NCBI GenBank assembly: GCA_038230975.1
Contig: JBBRMF010000005.1
Coordinates: forward strand, 1 to 48,563
Direction of reading: 5' to 3'
Source of the DNA: JANXVV01 sp038230975
GTDB lineage: Bacteria > Planctomycetota > Phycisphaerae > Tepidisphaerales > Tepidisphaeraceae
Length of the DNA stretch: 48,563 nucleotides
Of the stretch, positions 9,239 to 18,275 are shown one piece after another (position 1 is the first letter of the stretch; every line of letters begins with the position of its first letter). The notes beneath the pieces were generated by a model. The model was not told where the DNA came from. It saw only the letters and a program-made list of their open reading frames with translations, and did no database searches. A program made the position numbers and the translations under genes.

Positions 9239-11809
9239 ATGAAGCGATCCAAGTTTATTTTTTTGAAATCCCTCGTAGTTGTCATCTGCGCGGCCATCCT
9301 TTCCATGTTTTCCGTAAGCCGTGCGCTTGCCGAAACCGATGGCCCACCTCTGGTGATTGAAAAGGTAAACCGCACGACGGCGGTCGACTTCGAAACTGAA
9401 ATTCTCCCCTTATTTCGGGGCAGTTGCCTGGCCTGTCACAACCGCAAGCGTTCAAAGGCAGATTTAATTCTGGAGACGCCTGCGGATATTCTAAAAGGTG
9501 GGGAAAATGGCGACGTCGTGAAGCCCGGTCATGGTGCCGAAAGCTCGCTACTGCGGGTGGCCGCACATCAGGAAAAACCACTGATGCCGCCGAAGGATAA
9601 CAAGGTATCCGCGCCGGATCTCACCCCCACCCAGCTTGGATTATTACGGCTATGGATCGATCAGGGTGCCAAAGGTGAAGTGCGCGGGATCGGCCCCATC
9701 CAGTGGCAAGTGCCTGCGGCGCGATTGCAACCGATTGATGCCGTCGCGATCAGTGCCGAGGGTCGATGGGCCGCCGCCGGGCGAGCCAACCAGATTCACA
9801 TGTACGATCTCCCCTCATCGAGGCCCGTGGTAACCCTCGTCGATCCAAGCCTCGGCGCCTCATCTACGAAGATCGCCCACCGTGAAATCGTGCAATCACT
9901 GGCGTTCAGCCCGAATGGAACGCTGTTGGCATCCGGCGGATATGGAGAGATCAAGATCTGGCGTCGCAGTGAACCTACGTCAAAAAAGTTAGCCCTCGTC
10001 CCGACCACCGCGCCGACAACTTCCCCCACTACCGCACCCACAACCGCGCCAGTGCAAGTCCCGGCGTCTCTGGTCGCGCACGGCGTCCCTGCCATTGCAT
10101 TGGCGATTCGACCGGACGGGAAGGTGCTCGTTGCCGTTGGGCCAGACAAGATCGCCCGGCTTTGGGACGTAGATAAAGGAACCTCGATCGCCGAGATCAA
10201 GAGTGGCTCGCTCGTCATTCGTGAAACTGAAAAACAAGAACGTATCGTGCAGTTGGCTACCGCCGAGATGACCTATGCGTCTTCGCGGGTCGATAGGACA
10301 GTCGCCAGTCAAAAGGCATCTGAGGACCGGCTTGCAAAATCCACCGCGGCCAAGACTGCCACGGACAAAGTATTGGCCGAAAAGCAGGCCAAGGTCGCAA
10401 AAGCCGTCGCAGACAAAGCCGCTGCCGGCGTTGCGTTGGCGGCCGATGCGGAGCTACATCGAGCCGAAGAACTTGCCCAAGCGGCCGAGCGCGTGGCGAA
10501 CGACGCGCAGGCCGTCGCGACGACTGCGAAGGCATCGTCAGCCGCCGCGCCGGTGTTGGAAGGATTGTTGGCATCTGCCGATGCTGCGAAGAAAGCCGCC
10601 GTCATCGCCCGAGCCGCCGCCTCGGCCATCGTTTCGCAACCCAGGCTCAAGCCGTTGGTAGACGCCATTGCCGCCTCGGACAAAGCCAAAGTCCCCGCTG
10701 ATGCCGAGGTCCAGTCTGCCCAGCGGGACGTCACCACGGCCTCCACGGAAGTAAAGCTCGCCGAAGTCGCCTCGCGAAAAGTGGCAGCAGACTTAATCGC
10801 CGCCAACGCCGCGAAGGCCGCCGCACAGGAAGCTCACAAGAAGGCTGCGAGCGAATTCGCGATCGCGCAGCAGAAGGTGAAATCCATCAACGTAACGATC
10901 CGGAACGCTGCCTTCTCGCTGGATAATTATTCCCTTGCTACTGCGGGCGAAGACGGTTCCGTCGATCTCTGGAACGCCAGCAATGGCGCGCATCTGGAGA
11001 GTATCTCTGGCACTTCAAACGGTTCATTCGCTTTTACCCGAAATGGCGAACTCGTCACGAGTAATTCCGATGGCAGCGCAACGCTGTGGAATCTCGGTGG
11101 CTCGTGGACACTTGAACGCACGATCGGCAGCGGTGATTCAAACTCCCCGATCAGTGACCGCGTCAACGCGCTGCAATTCAGCCCCGATGGCACGATGCTC
11201 GCCTCCGGCAGCGGTGAACCGAGTCGCGGTGGGCAAATCAAGCTGTGGAATCCGAACTCCGGCCAACTATTGCGTTCCTTCGACGAAGTGCATAGCGACG
11301 CCGTTCTCGCGCTGGATTTTTCGCCGGATGGCACTCAACTCGCTTCCGGCGCGGCGGACCGTTTCGCGCGTATCCTCGATCTGAAGACCGGCAAAATCAC
11401 CCGGTCTTTGGAAGGGCATTCGCACCATGTGCTCGGCGTCAGTTGGAAGCCCGATGGCCGCACGCTGGCCAGCAGCGGTGCCGACAATCAAGTGAAGATT
11501 TGGGACCTGGTCTCCGGCGACCGCAAAGCCGCCGTTGCCGGGTTTGGAAAAGAAGTAACCGCCGTTCATTTCTTCGGCACGCAAGGCGAGGCGGTCACAG
11601 TCGCCGCCGATGCTCAGATCAAAATCATCAACGACACCGGCGGCATCGTCCGTGCTTTGCACCCCACCGGTGATTTCCTGCAAGCCGCCGCCGTCACACC
11701 CGATGGACGCACCCTCATCGTCGGCGGTCAAAGCGGTGCGCTTACCGTCTGGCGGAACCTGACTGACCCGGCAGTTACCGTATTCAGTCCCCCGGCCGCG
11801 CAACCTTAG
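9239..11809 (+). CDS. Cytochrome c-type / WD40 repeat protein with long coiled-coil insertion
   Basis: An 856-residue secreted protein (signal peptide about 1-31). The planctomycete cytochrome C domain follows, with CLACH at 63-67 and the family pattern ILPLFRGSCLACHN...LMPPKDN...LRLWIDQGAKG. A first group of WD40 blades (about 160-320) is interrupted by a Thr-Pro linker of TTAPTTSP-like repeats near 255-275. Residues about 325-550 form an Ala/Lys/Glu-rich region with coiled-coil character. WD40 blades resume at about 552-850, with LASGSGE, LASGAADRFARILD and LASSGADNQVKIWD among them. The propeller is therefore split in two by the coiled coil, which is unusual. Start ATG 9239 is 8 bp behind the previous stop, so translation may be coupled. 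Confidence 0.9.
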   Translation: MKRSKFIFLKSLVVVICAAILSMFSVSRALAETDGPPLVIEKVNRTTAVDFETEILPLFRGSCLACHNRKRSKADLILETPADILKGGENGDVVKPGHGAESSLLRVAAHQEKPLMPPKDNKVSAPDLTPTQLGLLRLWIDQGAKGEVRGIGPIQWQVPAARLQPIDAVAISAEGRWAAAGRANQIHMYDLPSSRPVVTLVDPSLGASSTKIAHREIVQSLAFSPNGTLLASGGYGEIKIWRRSEPTSKKLALVPTTAPTTSPTTAPTTAPVQVPASLVAHGVPAIALAIRPDGKVLVAVGPDKIARLWDVDKGTSIAEIKSGSLVIRETEKQERIVQLATAEMTYASSRVDRTVASQKASEDRLAKSTAAKTATDKVLAEKQAKVAKAVADKAAAGVALAADAELHRAEELAQAAERVANDAQAVATTAKASSAAAPVLEGLLASADAAKKAAVIARAAASAIVSQPRLKPLVDAIAASDKAKVPADAEVQSAQRDVTTASTEVKLAEVASRKVAADLIAANAAKAAAQEAHKKAASEFAIAQQKVKSINVTIRNAAFSLDNYSLATAGEDGSVDLWNASNGAHLESISGTSNGSFAFTRNGELVTSNSDGSATLWNLGGSWTLERTIGSGDSNSPISDRVNALQFSPDGTMLASGSGEPSRGGQIKLWNPNSGQLLRSFDEVHSDAVLALDFSPDGTQLASGAADRFARILDLKTGKITRSLEGHSHHVLGVSWKPDGRTLASSGADNQVKIWDLVSGDRKAAVAGFGKEVTAVHFFGTQGEAVTVAADAQIKIINDTGGIVRALHPTGDFLQAAAVTPDGRTLIVGGQSGALTVWRNLTDPAVTVFSPPAAQP

Positions 11810-11962
11810 AACGACATTGAACCGGAAGTGATGCGGCCGATGGAAGGTGAGTGGCGTGGGAGAGTTTCGCCCCCACGCTCTCTCAGAACCGGACAGGAGC
11901 CTCTCGACTCATCCAGTGCCAAGTCCTGCCCAGAAGTTGGCGCGCTTTCTTGCGGCCCCTGG

Positions 11963-14941
11963 TCAATGGATCGGCTTTTCACTCGCAATCGGCACGTCGC
12001 AGAACGATAACGCAGCGATTCCATTGGCACCCACAATCAGTTTCTCCTGGCTCCATGCGGCTTCTTTTAGATAGGTGATTTTTTTCGCAGCGGAAGCCTC
12101 CTTTAGTTTGAGTATGAGCATATTTCCGCTCAACTTGCCCGAGGCGATTTTCCCCTTCTCTCCATCCGGATAAAACTGATCGGTTAGCCCATCGGCCCAG
12201 ACAATAGGTTGATCAAACTCCATCGCAATTTCCTCTTTGGCGGCACTGGTATAGTAGGCCGAGCGTAGATTGGGCGGGGTAATGGATTCGGTGAACTGCC
12301 GGCTATAGTTGTCTCGCTCGATCAAAGGCTGAATCAGTTTTGCAAATTCAGACCAGCCCACAAGTGGAAAATGGCAACCACCTGGCGGCTTGATGCCGAG
12401 TGTCGACATGACACTCATATTTGAATAGAGGCGCGGTAGACTCCGCTGAATCTCGCGGATCATATCGCCAGCCCCAGTGCTACCTGCCATGCTGCAGGAA
12501 TTCGGCCAGATCTGAAAGACATAGGTGTGCTTTAGATTCGGGAAGTCCCGTTTCCACCCCGCAGACATTTCGATGAAATAGGCTTGATATGCTTTCCAAT
12601 CATAGTCGCCGGTGGGCCCATCTGTGCCCTGGTTATTTTCACCCTGGTGCCAGAGAATCCCGCGAATTCCGTGGGTCAGCCGCGCCTGCTGCACGCGCCA
12701 AAGCATTCGTCCGTAAATAGTAGTCAGGTCGGTAGGATTGGCCTCGTTCCGCTGGTGCTGGTCGATACGAGTTCCGCCGGCGGCTCCGTTGATAATGAAG
12801 ATGGGGATCTTCTGACTTGCGACCAACCGCTTCGCCAACTCCATGCCCCACCAGCCGAGTTCCGCCTTTTCGCCGTGCTCCGCCTTCCAGACTGGATTAC
12901 ACCACAGGTTGCCCCGCACATCATTGGCGTTCTCCGGTGGACGATCATAGCTGCGAATCCACTCGCTGGTGATTGGCGGAGATTTTTCGCTGGTATCCGT
13001 CGCGAGCGCATTTGATTGGCCTTGAATAATGTAGGCATCTCCGCAAACCAGATTGTTCAAGGTTTGCAACACTTTTTCATGACCGCCCGCGTTCGTGCCG
13101 AACTCCACTTTGTATTTGACGAGGCCTGGTTTCACTCTTGTGGACAACGCATAAGACTTGTCCGCCTCCAGCTTCGCCGTCTCTGTCTTGAAGGGCTTGT
13201 CATCCGCATACACTCTGAGAAAAACTGAGTCCGCCGCTTCGACCAAAGTACCGTTGTAATAAATCGTGCCTTCACCTTTGTCGTCACGTGCGTAAAACTG
13301 ACCCTCCATCGGCTTCTCATCATTTCCGGGCGTTCGCGCAATCCAGGCGTCGTTTCCAGGCTCCTTCACATCGATCGTGATGGTTTGTGTCGCCGGTTGA
13401 CCACCGTTGCTGATCGTCGCCGTCAAGGTCATCACACCGCTATTTTGAGCGCGCTCAAGCAGCAGCTTTCCCGGCGCGGCTTTCTTGAGAGTCGCAATGC
13501 CCGCAACCTTCCAGTCGATCTTCAATTCCCCGGCGCCCTTTTCCTGCATCGCGGTCAGATTCGTGACCAGCGGTACTACTTCGATAGCCGCGCGGCCATC
13601 CCATGCCGCAGGCGCCTTCAACGTAAACATCGGCTCTGGAACATCCTCGTTCACCGTGATGGGAATCTCCCTGGTCTTCACCTCGTTAGGATAAACCGCC
13701 TTGAAAACCAAAATCGCTTTCTGATCGCCAACCACACGCCCGGCTTGGAATGTAAACTCGAACCGGTCCACCGCCACCACGCTTTCGCCTCCATCCCGTT
13801 TCAAAATCCAAATGACTTTCTGTGCCCCACCCGCCTGGGCCGAGATCGTTGCGCTTTTCGACTCTGCCACCGTGAGCCGCGACTGCGAAACGGAAAACGA
13901 CTGTCCCTTTTGAATCACAGGGCCAACGAGCATTTGCATCGGATTCTGGTTCTCGTAACACATTCGCACCCAATCTGCTGAACGCGCCACGCGAGATACC
14001 CGAACCTCATCAATGTCACCGATGAAGTCGTAGTTGTCATACCAACCGCCAAGCCACAGCCGTGCGGGGCTCTTGATGTGAAGCACAGGTTTCTCATGGC
14101 CCGCGAGCTTACCATTGATGTAGATTTGACCCTCACCATTCGCATACGTGTGCGCAACGTCGATCCACTCACCGACCGGCAGCCGCTCGGCCGCATCGAC
14201 ATCTGAAAAATTGCTGTCCACATGCACATGCGGCGGACTGCGAAACTGCATCCGCACCTTGCTTCCGCGCCCGCCTCCCTCGTTGCCCCAGCCGATGATC
14301 GTGCCATTCGATTGCTCGGCACGAAACCACAACTCGGTTGAGTGCGCACTTTCGCCCAACGGATAATTTGTGATTTTTTCCCCGCCAAAAACGCCCTGCT
14401 TTCCTGGAAAATGCCGTGCCATTCCGACGATACCCGGCGTCACCGTCGTGCCGACATCCTTCGACTCCAGCGTGCCCACTTCATCTACCACGTGATCGCC
14501 CAGATGCCACACACTCGCGAAACCATTCGATTCATTGAATACGGCCTTCCCGCTCGACTCGCTCGTCGCATCCGCTTTGCCCCAATGCACTCGAACCGTC
14601 TGCCGTGTATTGCCTTCAATTTTCGCAATGCGCACCCAGATACTCGCCGTGCCTTTTGCCGCGTCCCATTCCTCAACCTGATAGGCGAGCGGCAATCCGG
14701 CCACGTTTGAAAAGCGGACATCCTCACCATGAGCCTTCGCCTGCTTGAAATCAAACCAGTCCTTGTGCAGGCGCACCAGCAATGGGAACCCCTCAACAGA
14801 GGATCCCGTCGGCAGATTCGCGCCCTCCGGTGTGGTCAAGATCGTCAAATCGCCCGTATGCGTCCATTCTGGGTATTGCGCGAAGACAGAAGGCAAAAAT
14901 GCCACGACCATCGCGACCGACAGGAAGGCGATTTTGATCAT
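11963..14941 (-). CDS. Sialate O-acetylesterase (SASA)-type secreted multidomain esterase
   Basis: A 992-residue secreted protein with a signal peptide at 1-21 (cleaved after VFAQ or nearby). Domains in order are a DUF2341-like beta module (about 45-125), a LamG/concanavalin-like module (about 165-320, containing IYINGKLAGHEKP and LWLGGWYDNYDFIGDIDEVRV), Ig-like stretches (about 345-530), and a C-terminal SGNH-type SASA esterase domain (about 630-905). The esterase blocks are visible: GQSN with the nucleophilic Ser, GGTRIDQH, LWHQGENN and a late His in GGCHFPLVGW. The family removes acetyl groups from sugars such as sialic acid or hemicellulose; the natural substrate here is unknown. It is divergent from nothing and convergent with the WD40 gene; a 153-bp gap (11810-11962) with an imperfect palindrome separates them. 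Confidence 0.88.
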   Translation of the reverse strand: MIKIAFLSVAMVVAFLPSVFAQYPEWTHTGDLTILTTPEGANLPTGSSVEGFPLLVRLHKDWFDFKQAKAHGEDVRFSNVAGLPLAYQVEEWDAAKGTASIWVRIAKIEGNTRQTVRVHWGKADATSESSGKAVFNESNGFASVWHLGDHVVDEVGTLESKDVGTTVTPGIVGMARHFPGKQGVFGGEKITNYPLGESAHSTELWFRAEQSNGTIIGWGNEGGGRGSKVRMQFRSPPHVHVDSNFSDVDAAERLPVGEWIDVAHTYANGEGQIYINGKLAGHEKPVLHIKSPARLWLGGWYDNYDFIGDIDEVRVSRVARSADWVRMCYENQNPMQMLVGPVIQKGQSFSVSQSRLTVAESKSATISAQAGGAQKVIWILKRDGGESVVAVDRFEFTFQAGRVVGDQKAILVFKAVYPNEVKTREIPITVNEDVPEPMFTLKAPAAWDGRAAIEVVPLVTNLTAMQEKGAGELKIDWKVAGIATLKKAAPGKLLLERAQNSGVMTLTATISNGGQPATQTITIDVKEPGNDAWIARTPGNDEKPMEGQFYARDDKGEGTIYYNGTLVEAADSVFLRVYADDKPFKTETAKLEADKSYALSTRVKPGLVKYKVEFGTNAGGHEKVLQTLNNLVCGDAYIIQGQSNALATDTSEKSPPITSEWIRSYDRPPENANDVRGNLWCNPVWKAEHGEKAELGWWGMELAKRLVASQKIPIFIINGAAGGTRIDQHQRNEANPTDLTTIYGRMLWRVQQARLTHGIRGILWHQGENNQGTDGPTGDYDWKAYQAYFIEMSAGWKRDFPNLKHTYVFQIWPNSCSMAGSTGAGDMIREIQRSLPRLYSNMSVMSTLGIKPPGGCHFPLVGWSEFAKLIQPLIERDNYSRQFTESITPPNLRSAYYTSAAKEEIAMEFDQPIVWADGLTDQFYPDGEKGKIASGKLSGNMLILKLKEASAAKKITYLKEAAWSQEKLIVGANGIAALSFCDVPIASEKPIH

Positions 14942-14991
14942 GTTCTTACAACGCTTTTGTTGAACAAACGTTGCTTACGTCAGAAATATGG

Positions 14992-15064
14992 AGGGTGGGC
15001 GTATTCGCCCACCGTTTGCATACCGCCGAAAACGAAGACGGTCGGCGAGTACGCCCACCCCACC
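14992..15064. repeat. Intergenic palindrome with GGTGGGCGTAnTCGCC arms
   Basis: The left arm GGGTGGGCGTATTCGCCC starts near 14993 and the right arm, ending near 15064 (GGCGAGTACGCCCACCCC), is its near-exact inverse. Each arm also folds on itself. It resembles the 18752-18793 element. It lies between the SASA gene and the prepilin gene, both on the minus strand. Confidence 0.7.
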
Positions 15065-15089
15065 CACTATCCGTCCCGCGCATCAACGA

Positions 15090-15119
15090 ACAAGGCCCGC
15101 CTGTGAAGGCGGGCCTTGT
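15090..15119. terminator. Strong hairpin downstream of the prepilin-like gene
   Basis: A perfect 13-bp stem (ACAAGGCCCGCCT and its complement) with a GTGA loop stands 38 bp beyond the stop of the minus-strand prepilin gene. The U tract on the minus strand is poor, so termination is likely but not certain to be intrinsic. Confidence 0.7.
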
Positions 15120-15156
15120 CATACAAACATACTATCACTGACTAGAAGCCACCAAA

Positions 15157-16041
15157 TTACATGGAGAACGGCAACAGAAGACTGTCGTCCTTGTTCTTCG
15201 GGGACTGTGCAGCAGGAGTCGTCGGATCAAGGGTACCATTGACCGGCTTCACTTCGCCGGACGGAAGGCGAGGACCGCCTTGGGTATAGATATTGTCGAG
15301 ATTCACGCCGGCAAACGCGGTGTGACCGAATTCGACGTGACCGTCACCGTACAACACGTTTTGACCTTGTTGTTGGTGATTCTTGCTGTTGGCAATCATC
15401 TGATCTTTGGCACTCGAGTTGGTCAGAACCGCACCAACGGCACCACCCGTCTTGCCCGGATTCTGATCGGCGACAATTGCGTAGTCAGCCTTCAGGGTAT
15501 TCGTCCAGCGGAAACCGTCATCGACGGCCGGCGTGCCCGGATACATGTTCTGGAAGCTGTAGCTGCAATTGAGCTGGATATCGCTGAAGTTGGACTGGAA
15601 CTGAATGTTCCCCTTCGTTTTCCCAGTCGTGTAGCTATCGGCTTCAGCATTGCTGCTGGGGCAAATGTACACAGCAGAAGTCATATCCTGGGTTCGCAGA
15701 AGCAGGAAGGCGGCTGCAGTGACGTTGTTATTGCCAACCGGGCTGGCAGCCAAGGCTGAAAACGGGGTATCCGAATCGTTACCCTTACTGGTCAACGTGG
15801 GGGCTGGCGCAGCACTGTTGTAGTACGTGCGGGGGTAGTTACCATTGTTCTCGTTGGCGTACAGTTGCATCGCCTGACCAAGCTGACGCATATTACTGCC
15901 GCACTTCACGCGATTGGCGGTCTCGCGGGCTTTGCTCAACGAGGGAAGCAGGATCGAGATCAGCAGAGCGATGATCCCGATGACGACGAGCAGTTCAACG
16001 AGCGTAAAGCCCTTGGACTGCAAACGATTCTGACGCTTCAT
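15157..16041 (-). CDS. Prepilin-type protein of the planctomycete YGDGHVEF (H-X9-DG) class
   Basis: A 294-residue protein with the class III prepilin leader KGFTLVELLVVIGIIALLI near its N-terminus: cleavage is expected after Gly11 and the following Phe starts the hydrophobic helix. The continuation ISILLPSLSKARETANRVKC, then MRQLGQAMQLYANENNGNYP, and the late QNVLYGDGHVEF are the signature of the very large family of pilin-like proteins expanded in planctomycetes, named DUF1559 or H-X9-DG proteins. AAGGAG stands 6 to 8 bp before ATG 16041. It is single here and not linked to the GspHIJK genes at the far end of the window. It should be processed by a prepilin peptidase; its role, surface pilin or pseudopilin, is unknown. 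Confidence 0.9.
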   Translation of the reverse strand: MKRQNRLQSKGFTLVELLVVIGIIALLISILLPSLSKARETANRVKCGSNMRQLGQAMQLYANENNGNYPRTYYNSAAPAPTLTSKGNDSDTPFSALAASPVGNNNVTAAAFLLLRTQDMTSAVYICPSSNAEADSYTTGKTKGNIQFQSNFSDIQLNCSYSFQNMYPGTPAVDDGFRWTNTLKADYAIVADQNPGKTGGAVGAVLTNSSAKDQMIANSKNHQQQGQNVLYGDGHVEFGHTAFAGVNLDNIYTQGGPRLPSGEVKPVNGTLDPTTPAAQSPKNKDDSLLLPFSM

Positions 16042-16512
16042 AAAGAAGCTCCTTTCGATACGTCGCTCAAAATACTCGCCCGGCGGAACCTATTCGGCTT
16101 CAATGCCGATGTCGTATCAATCTATATTATTATGATAATGACGTTTGAGAATCGCTCAAATCACATGGACATCAAGCGAGTAGGTCTAACCGATGAAGCA
16201 TCCTGAAGCGACAACTTGAGACCCATCGACGAACACCGTCGATGGTAAATTTCAATGGAGTAATTCCGTCATGCCTTCACTTCAAATCCTTCGCATTGAG
16301 TGGATAAAGATTCGATTGCACACGCAAAACGATAAAAGCAATCGATCTCTTTCAACACGAACGTTAGAAGAGTGTACCCATGCATTGGTAAATTAGTCAA
16401 ATAAATTCGTTCAAGTAAATTCAGATTTTTTCCGATGGGCGATTTTGAGGGTGAAAACCTTGATGCTCTTATGTTTGTCAGACATCGGACAACGCTGTCG
16501 ATCCATTCATTA

Positions 16513-16591
16513 TTTAGCCGGTTCGCTTGCGAACCGTGTTTAGCGGCCGTTCGATGCCCTCGGACACGGGCCGCAAGCGGCCCGGCTAAAC
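16513..16591. repeat. Double palindrome, TTTAGCCG...CGGCTAAAC family (family A)
   Basis: The ends TTTAGCCG and CGGCTAAAC are inverted. Inside lie two smaller hairpins, GGTTCGCTTGCGAACC on the left and GGGCCGCAAGCGGCCC on the right, built on the same plan. The same outer ends recur at 28614-28685 and 30704-30727. Confidence 0.75.
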
Positions 16592-16607
16592 AAATCAACT
16601 AAAACGC

Positions 16608-16736
16608 GCACGCTGGAACTGCCATGCATCCTTGAACATGAAGTGCGGTACGCTATCGGCGGGTATTATCCTCCTCTCCTGGTACTCCGGGGGAGGGAGA
16701 AATTGGGCACGCTGGAACTGCCACGCATCCTTGAAC
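16608..16736. repeat. 30-bp direct repeat, two copies about 100 bp apart
   Basis: Copies at 16608-16637 and 16707-16736 share GCACGCTGGAACTGCCA and CGCATCCTTGAAC-like sequence and differ at one position. The intervening 69 bp is not repeated. The function is unknown; it could be a duplication scar or part of a dispersed element. Confidence 0.7.
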
Positions 16737-16865
16737 CTGTCAACAGTCCTGAATCAACTTGCAACAACCGGTCAATACGTGTTTACTACGCGGCCATCTG
16801 GTGCGGTGCTTTGCTGAGCAGCAAGCCGGGATGAACAAGGCTTTTATAGATTTCGAGGAGTTTTC

Positions 16866-17291
16866 ATGATGACGATTTGCCTCTCCGCTTCGTTCCGCCG
16901 CCACTTCACCACATCCATCCTGTCGTGCGGCCTGCTGCTGAGCCTCGCCCATATCGCCGGCTGTGCTCCGAAAGTGGTCCCCGTCATTGTGGAGCCACCG
17001 ATTGCCGGGCCGGACAAGGTTACTGAGTTGCGCGAATCGATTCAGAAAAGCAAACCCGGCTCGCGGGTTGGACAGGTCGTCGCCACTTTTGAACTGTACG
17101 CCGCCGTTTCTGAAATCCCGGTCAAGGATGTGAAAATCGGCGACACCCTCACCTTTCTCGACGCCACCGGCAACCCAATCAATAACGGAACCATCGCCCG
17201 CATCGTTGAAGAGACTCTTCACGTGAAGTTCGACCCCACTGGAAAACGCCCGGTTCAAAAAGGGGACATCGCTGTCTGGTTGAAGGAGTAA
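16866..17291 (+). CDS. Small lipoprotein of unknown function
   Basis: A 141-residue protein with a lipoprotein signal: hydrophobic SILSCGLLLSLAHIAGC, with Cys33 in an IAGC lipobox. The mature part (about 109 residues) carries GSRVGQVVATFELYAAVSEIPVKDVKIGDTLTFLD and ends with KGDIAVWLKE, a pattern of a small beta-barrel or SH3-like sheet, but I do not recognise a family. A good ribosome binding site (GAGGAG) precedes ATG 16866. It is followed after 31 bp by maf and is probably the first gene of a four-gene unit; no functional link is evident. Confidence 0.8.
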   Translation: MMTICLSASFRRHFTTSILSCGLLLSLAHIAGCAPKVVPVIVEPPIAGPDKVTELRESIQKSKPGSRVGQVVATFELYAAVSEIPVKDVKIGDTLTFLDATGNPINNGTIARIVEETLHVKFDPTGKRPVQKGDIAVWLKE

Positions 17292-17322
17292 TCAATCATC
17301 GATTCGAGAATTCATTCTTCCA

Positions 17323-17934
17323 GTGCCAGAATCTCCCCGTCTCATTCTCGCCAGCGCCTCGCCGCGACGGCAATCACTACTGCGCGAAGCCGGTTACAGT
17401 TTCTTGATTCATCCGGCGGATATCGACGAAGAGAATTATCCATCGGGACTCACCCCGGCGCAGCTGGCCGAGTTCCTGGCGAACGCCAAGGCAGATGCGG
17501 TGGCAAGCGTCTATCCAAACGATGTGACGATCGGCTCCGACACGATCGTCGCGTTAGGTGAGCAGTTGCTCGGCAAGCCTGTAGACGCGATCCACGCTCG
17601 ACAAATGCTGTCGCAGTTATCCGGCACGACGCATATCGTCATCACGGGCGTTGCAGTGGTCCAACCCGGAATTTCGTTTCGTACATCGTTGGCCATCACG
17701 TCCACGGTTCAGATGCGGCCTCTTACCGACGATGAAATTGAACGCTACGTTGCCGGCGGTGAATGGCAAGGCAAAGCGGGTGGCTACGGCATACAAGACA
17801 ATGATCCATTCGTCACAAACCTGGGTGGCAGCTTGACGAATATCGTCGGTCTGCCAATGGAGGCGGCCACCGAACTGCTTTCTGCCGCCGGCATTTCTCC
17901 TTCGCCACTTTCCCCGGATACAATCGGGCCATGA
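17323..17934 (+). CDS. maf: Maf family nucleoside triphosphate pyrophosphatase
   Basis: A 203-residue Maf/HAM1-superfamily enzyme that hydrolyses non-canonical or methylated nucleoside triphosphates to monophosphate and pyrophosphate. The family motifs are present: LILASASPRRQSLL at the N-terminus, SDTIV (the conserved Ser-Asp-Thr loop), LGKP, the METHMF-type AxxMLxxLSGxxHxVxTG stretch and, near the C-terminus, GGEWQGKAGGYGIQ. Its length is normal for the family. The start is GTG 17323, directly before ESPRLILASAS; the ribosome binding site is weak. Its stop overlaps the start of the next gene by ATGA, so translation is probably coupled. Confidence 0.93.
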   Translation: MPESPRLILASASPRRQSLLREAGYSFLIHPADIDEENYPSGLTPAQLAEFLANAKADAVASVYPNDVTIGSDTIVALGEQLLGKPVDAIHARQMLSQLSGTTHIVITGVAVVQPGISFRTSLAITSTVQMRPLTDDEIERYVAGGEWQGKAGGYGIQDNDPFVTNLGGSLTNIVGLPMEAATELLSAAGISPSPLSPDTIGP

Positions 17935-18275
17935 CCGGATTCTTTCCCGGAATGCTTTCGCTGATCATCGGTGCTGCCGGGTGGTACTACATGTTTTACT
18001 CCCGTGCCGCCGAAAAATTGAGTGGCATCGAAGGCGAACAAAAAAACCGTCGCCGTGTGCGATTGCGGAGAATCAACGGATTGGCGATGTTCCTATTGGC
18101 CGTCGCGATTTGCGCGGGTTTTTATTCCTTCGATCCCAAATTTTCGCCACTTGGTTTTGTCGCCACGTGGGTGACCGTGTTTATTCTTCTGGCAGTCATC
18201 ATGCTCCTTGGCCTGCTTGACCTGCTTTTGACCAAACAACTTCGACGTAAACAATCCAGCCGCCCACCTTCATGA
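17931..18275 (+). CDS. Small integral membrane protein, three predicted helices
   Basis: A 114-residue protein with hydrophobic segments at about residues 7-23, 47-65 and 75-98, separated by a basic loop (EGEQKNRRRVRLRRING) that should face the cytoplasm, and a basic tail (KQLRRKQSSR). No family is recognised. It overlaps maf upstream and the DUF192 gene downstream by ATGA in both cases, which ties it firmly to a compact operon. Confidence 0.8.
   Translation: MTGFFPGMLSLIIGAAGWYYMFYSRAAEKLSGIEGEQKNRRRVRLRRINGLAMFLLAVAICAGFYSFDPKFSPLGFVATWVTVFILLAVIMLLGLLDLLLTKQLRRKQSSRPPS

Larger units (their letters stand above)
16042..16865. other. Repeat-bearing intergenic region
   Basis: No gene is supported over about 820 bp. 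It is AT-richer than its surroundings at 16050-16450 and should hold the promoter of the minus-strand prepilin gene and, near its right end, that of the lipoprotein gene. It contains the palindrome at 16513-16591 and a 30-bp direct repeat at 16608-16736. A 109-codon minus frame (16269-16598) has no recognisable domain, runs through the palindrome and has no ribosome binding site. Confidence 0.5.

Noticed and set aside
16269..16598. 109-codon minus-strand frame
   Set aside because: It runs through the family A palindrome, has no domain and lacks a ribosome binding site.
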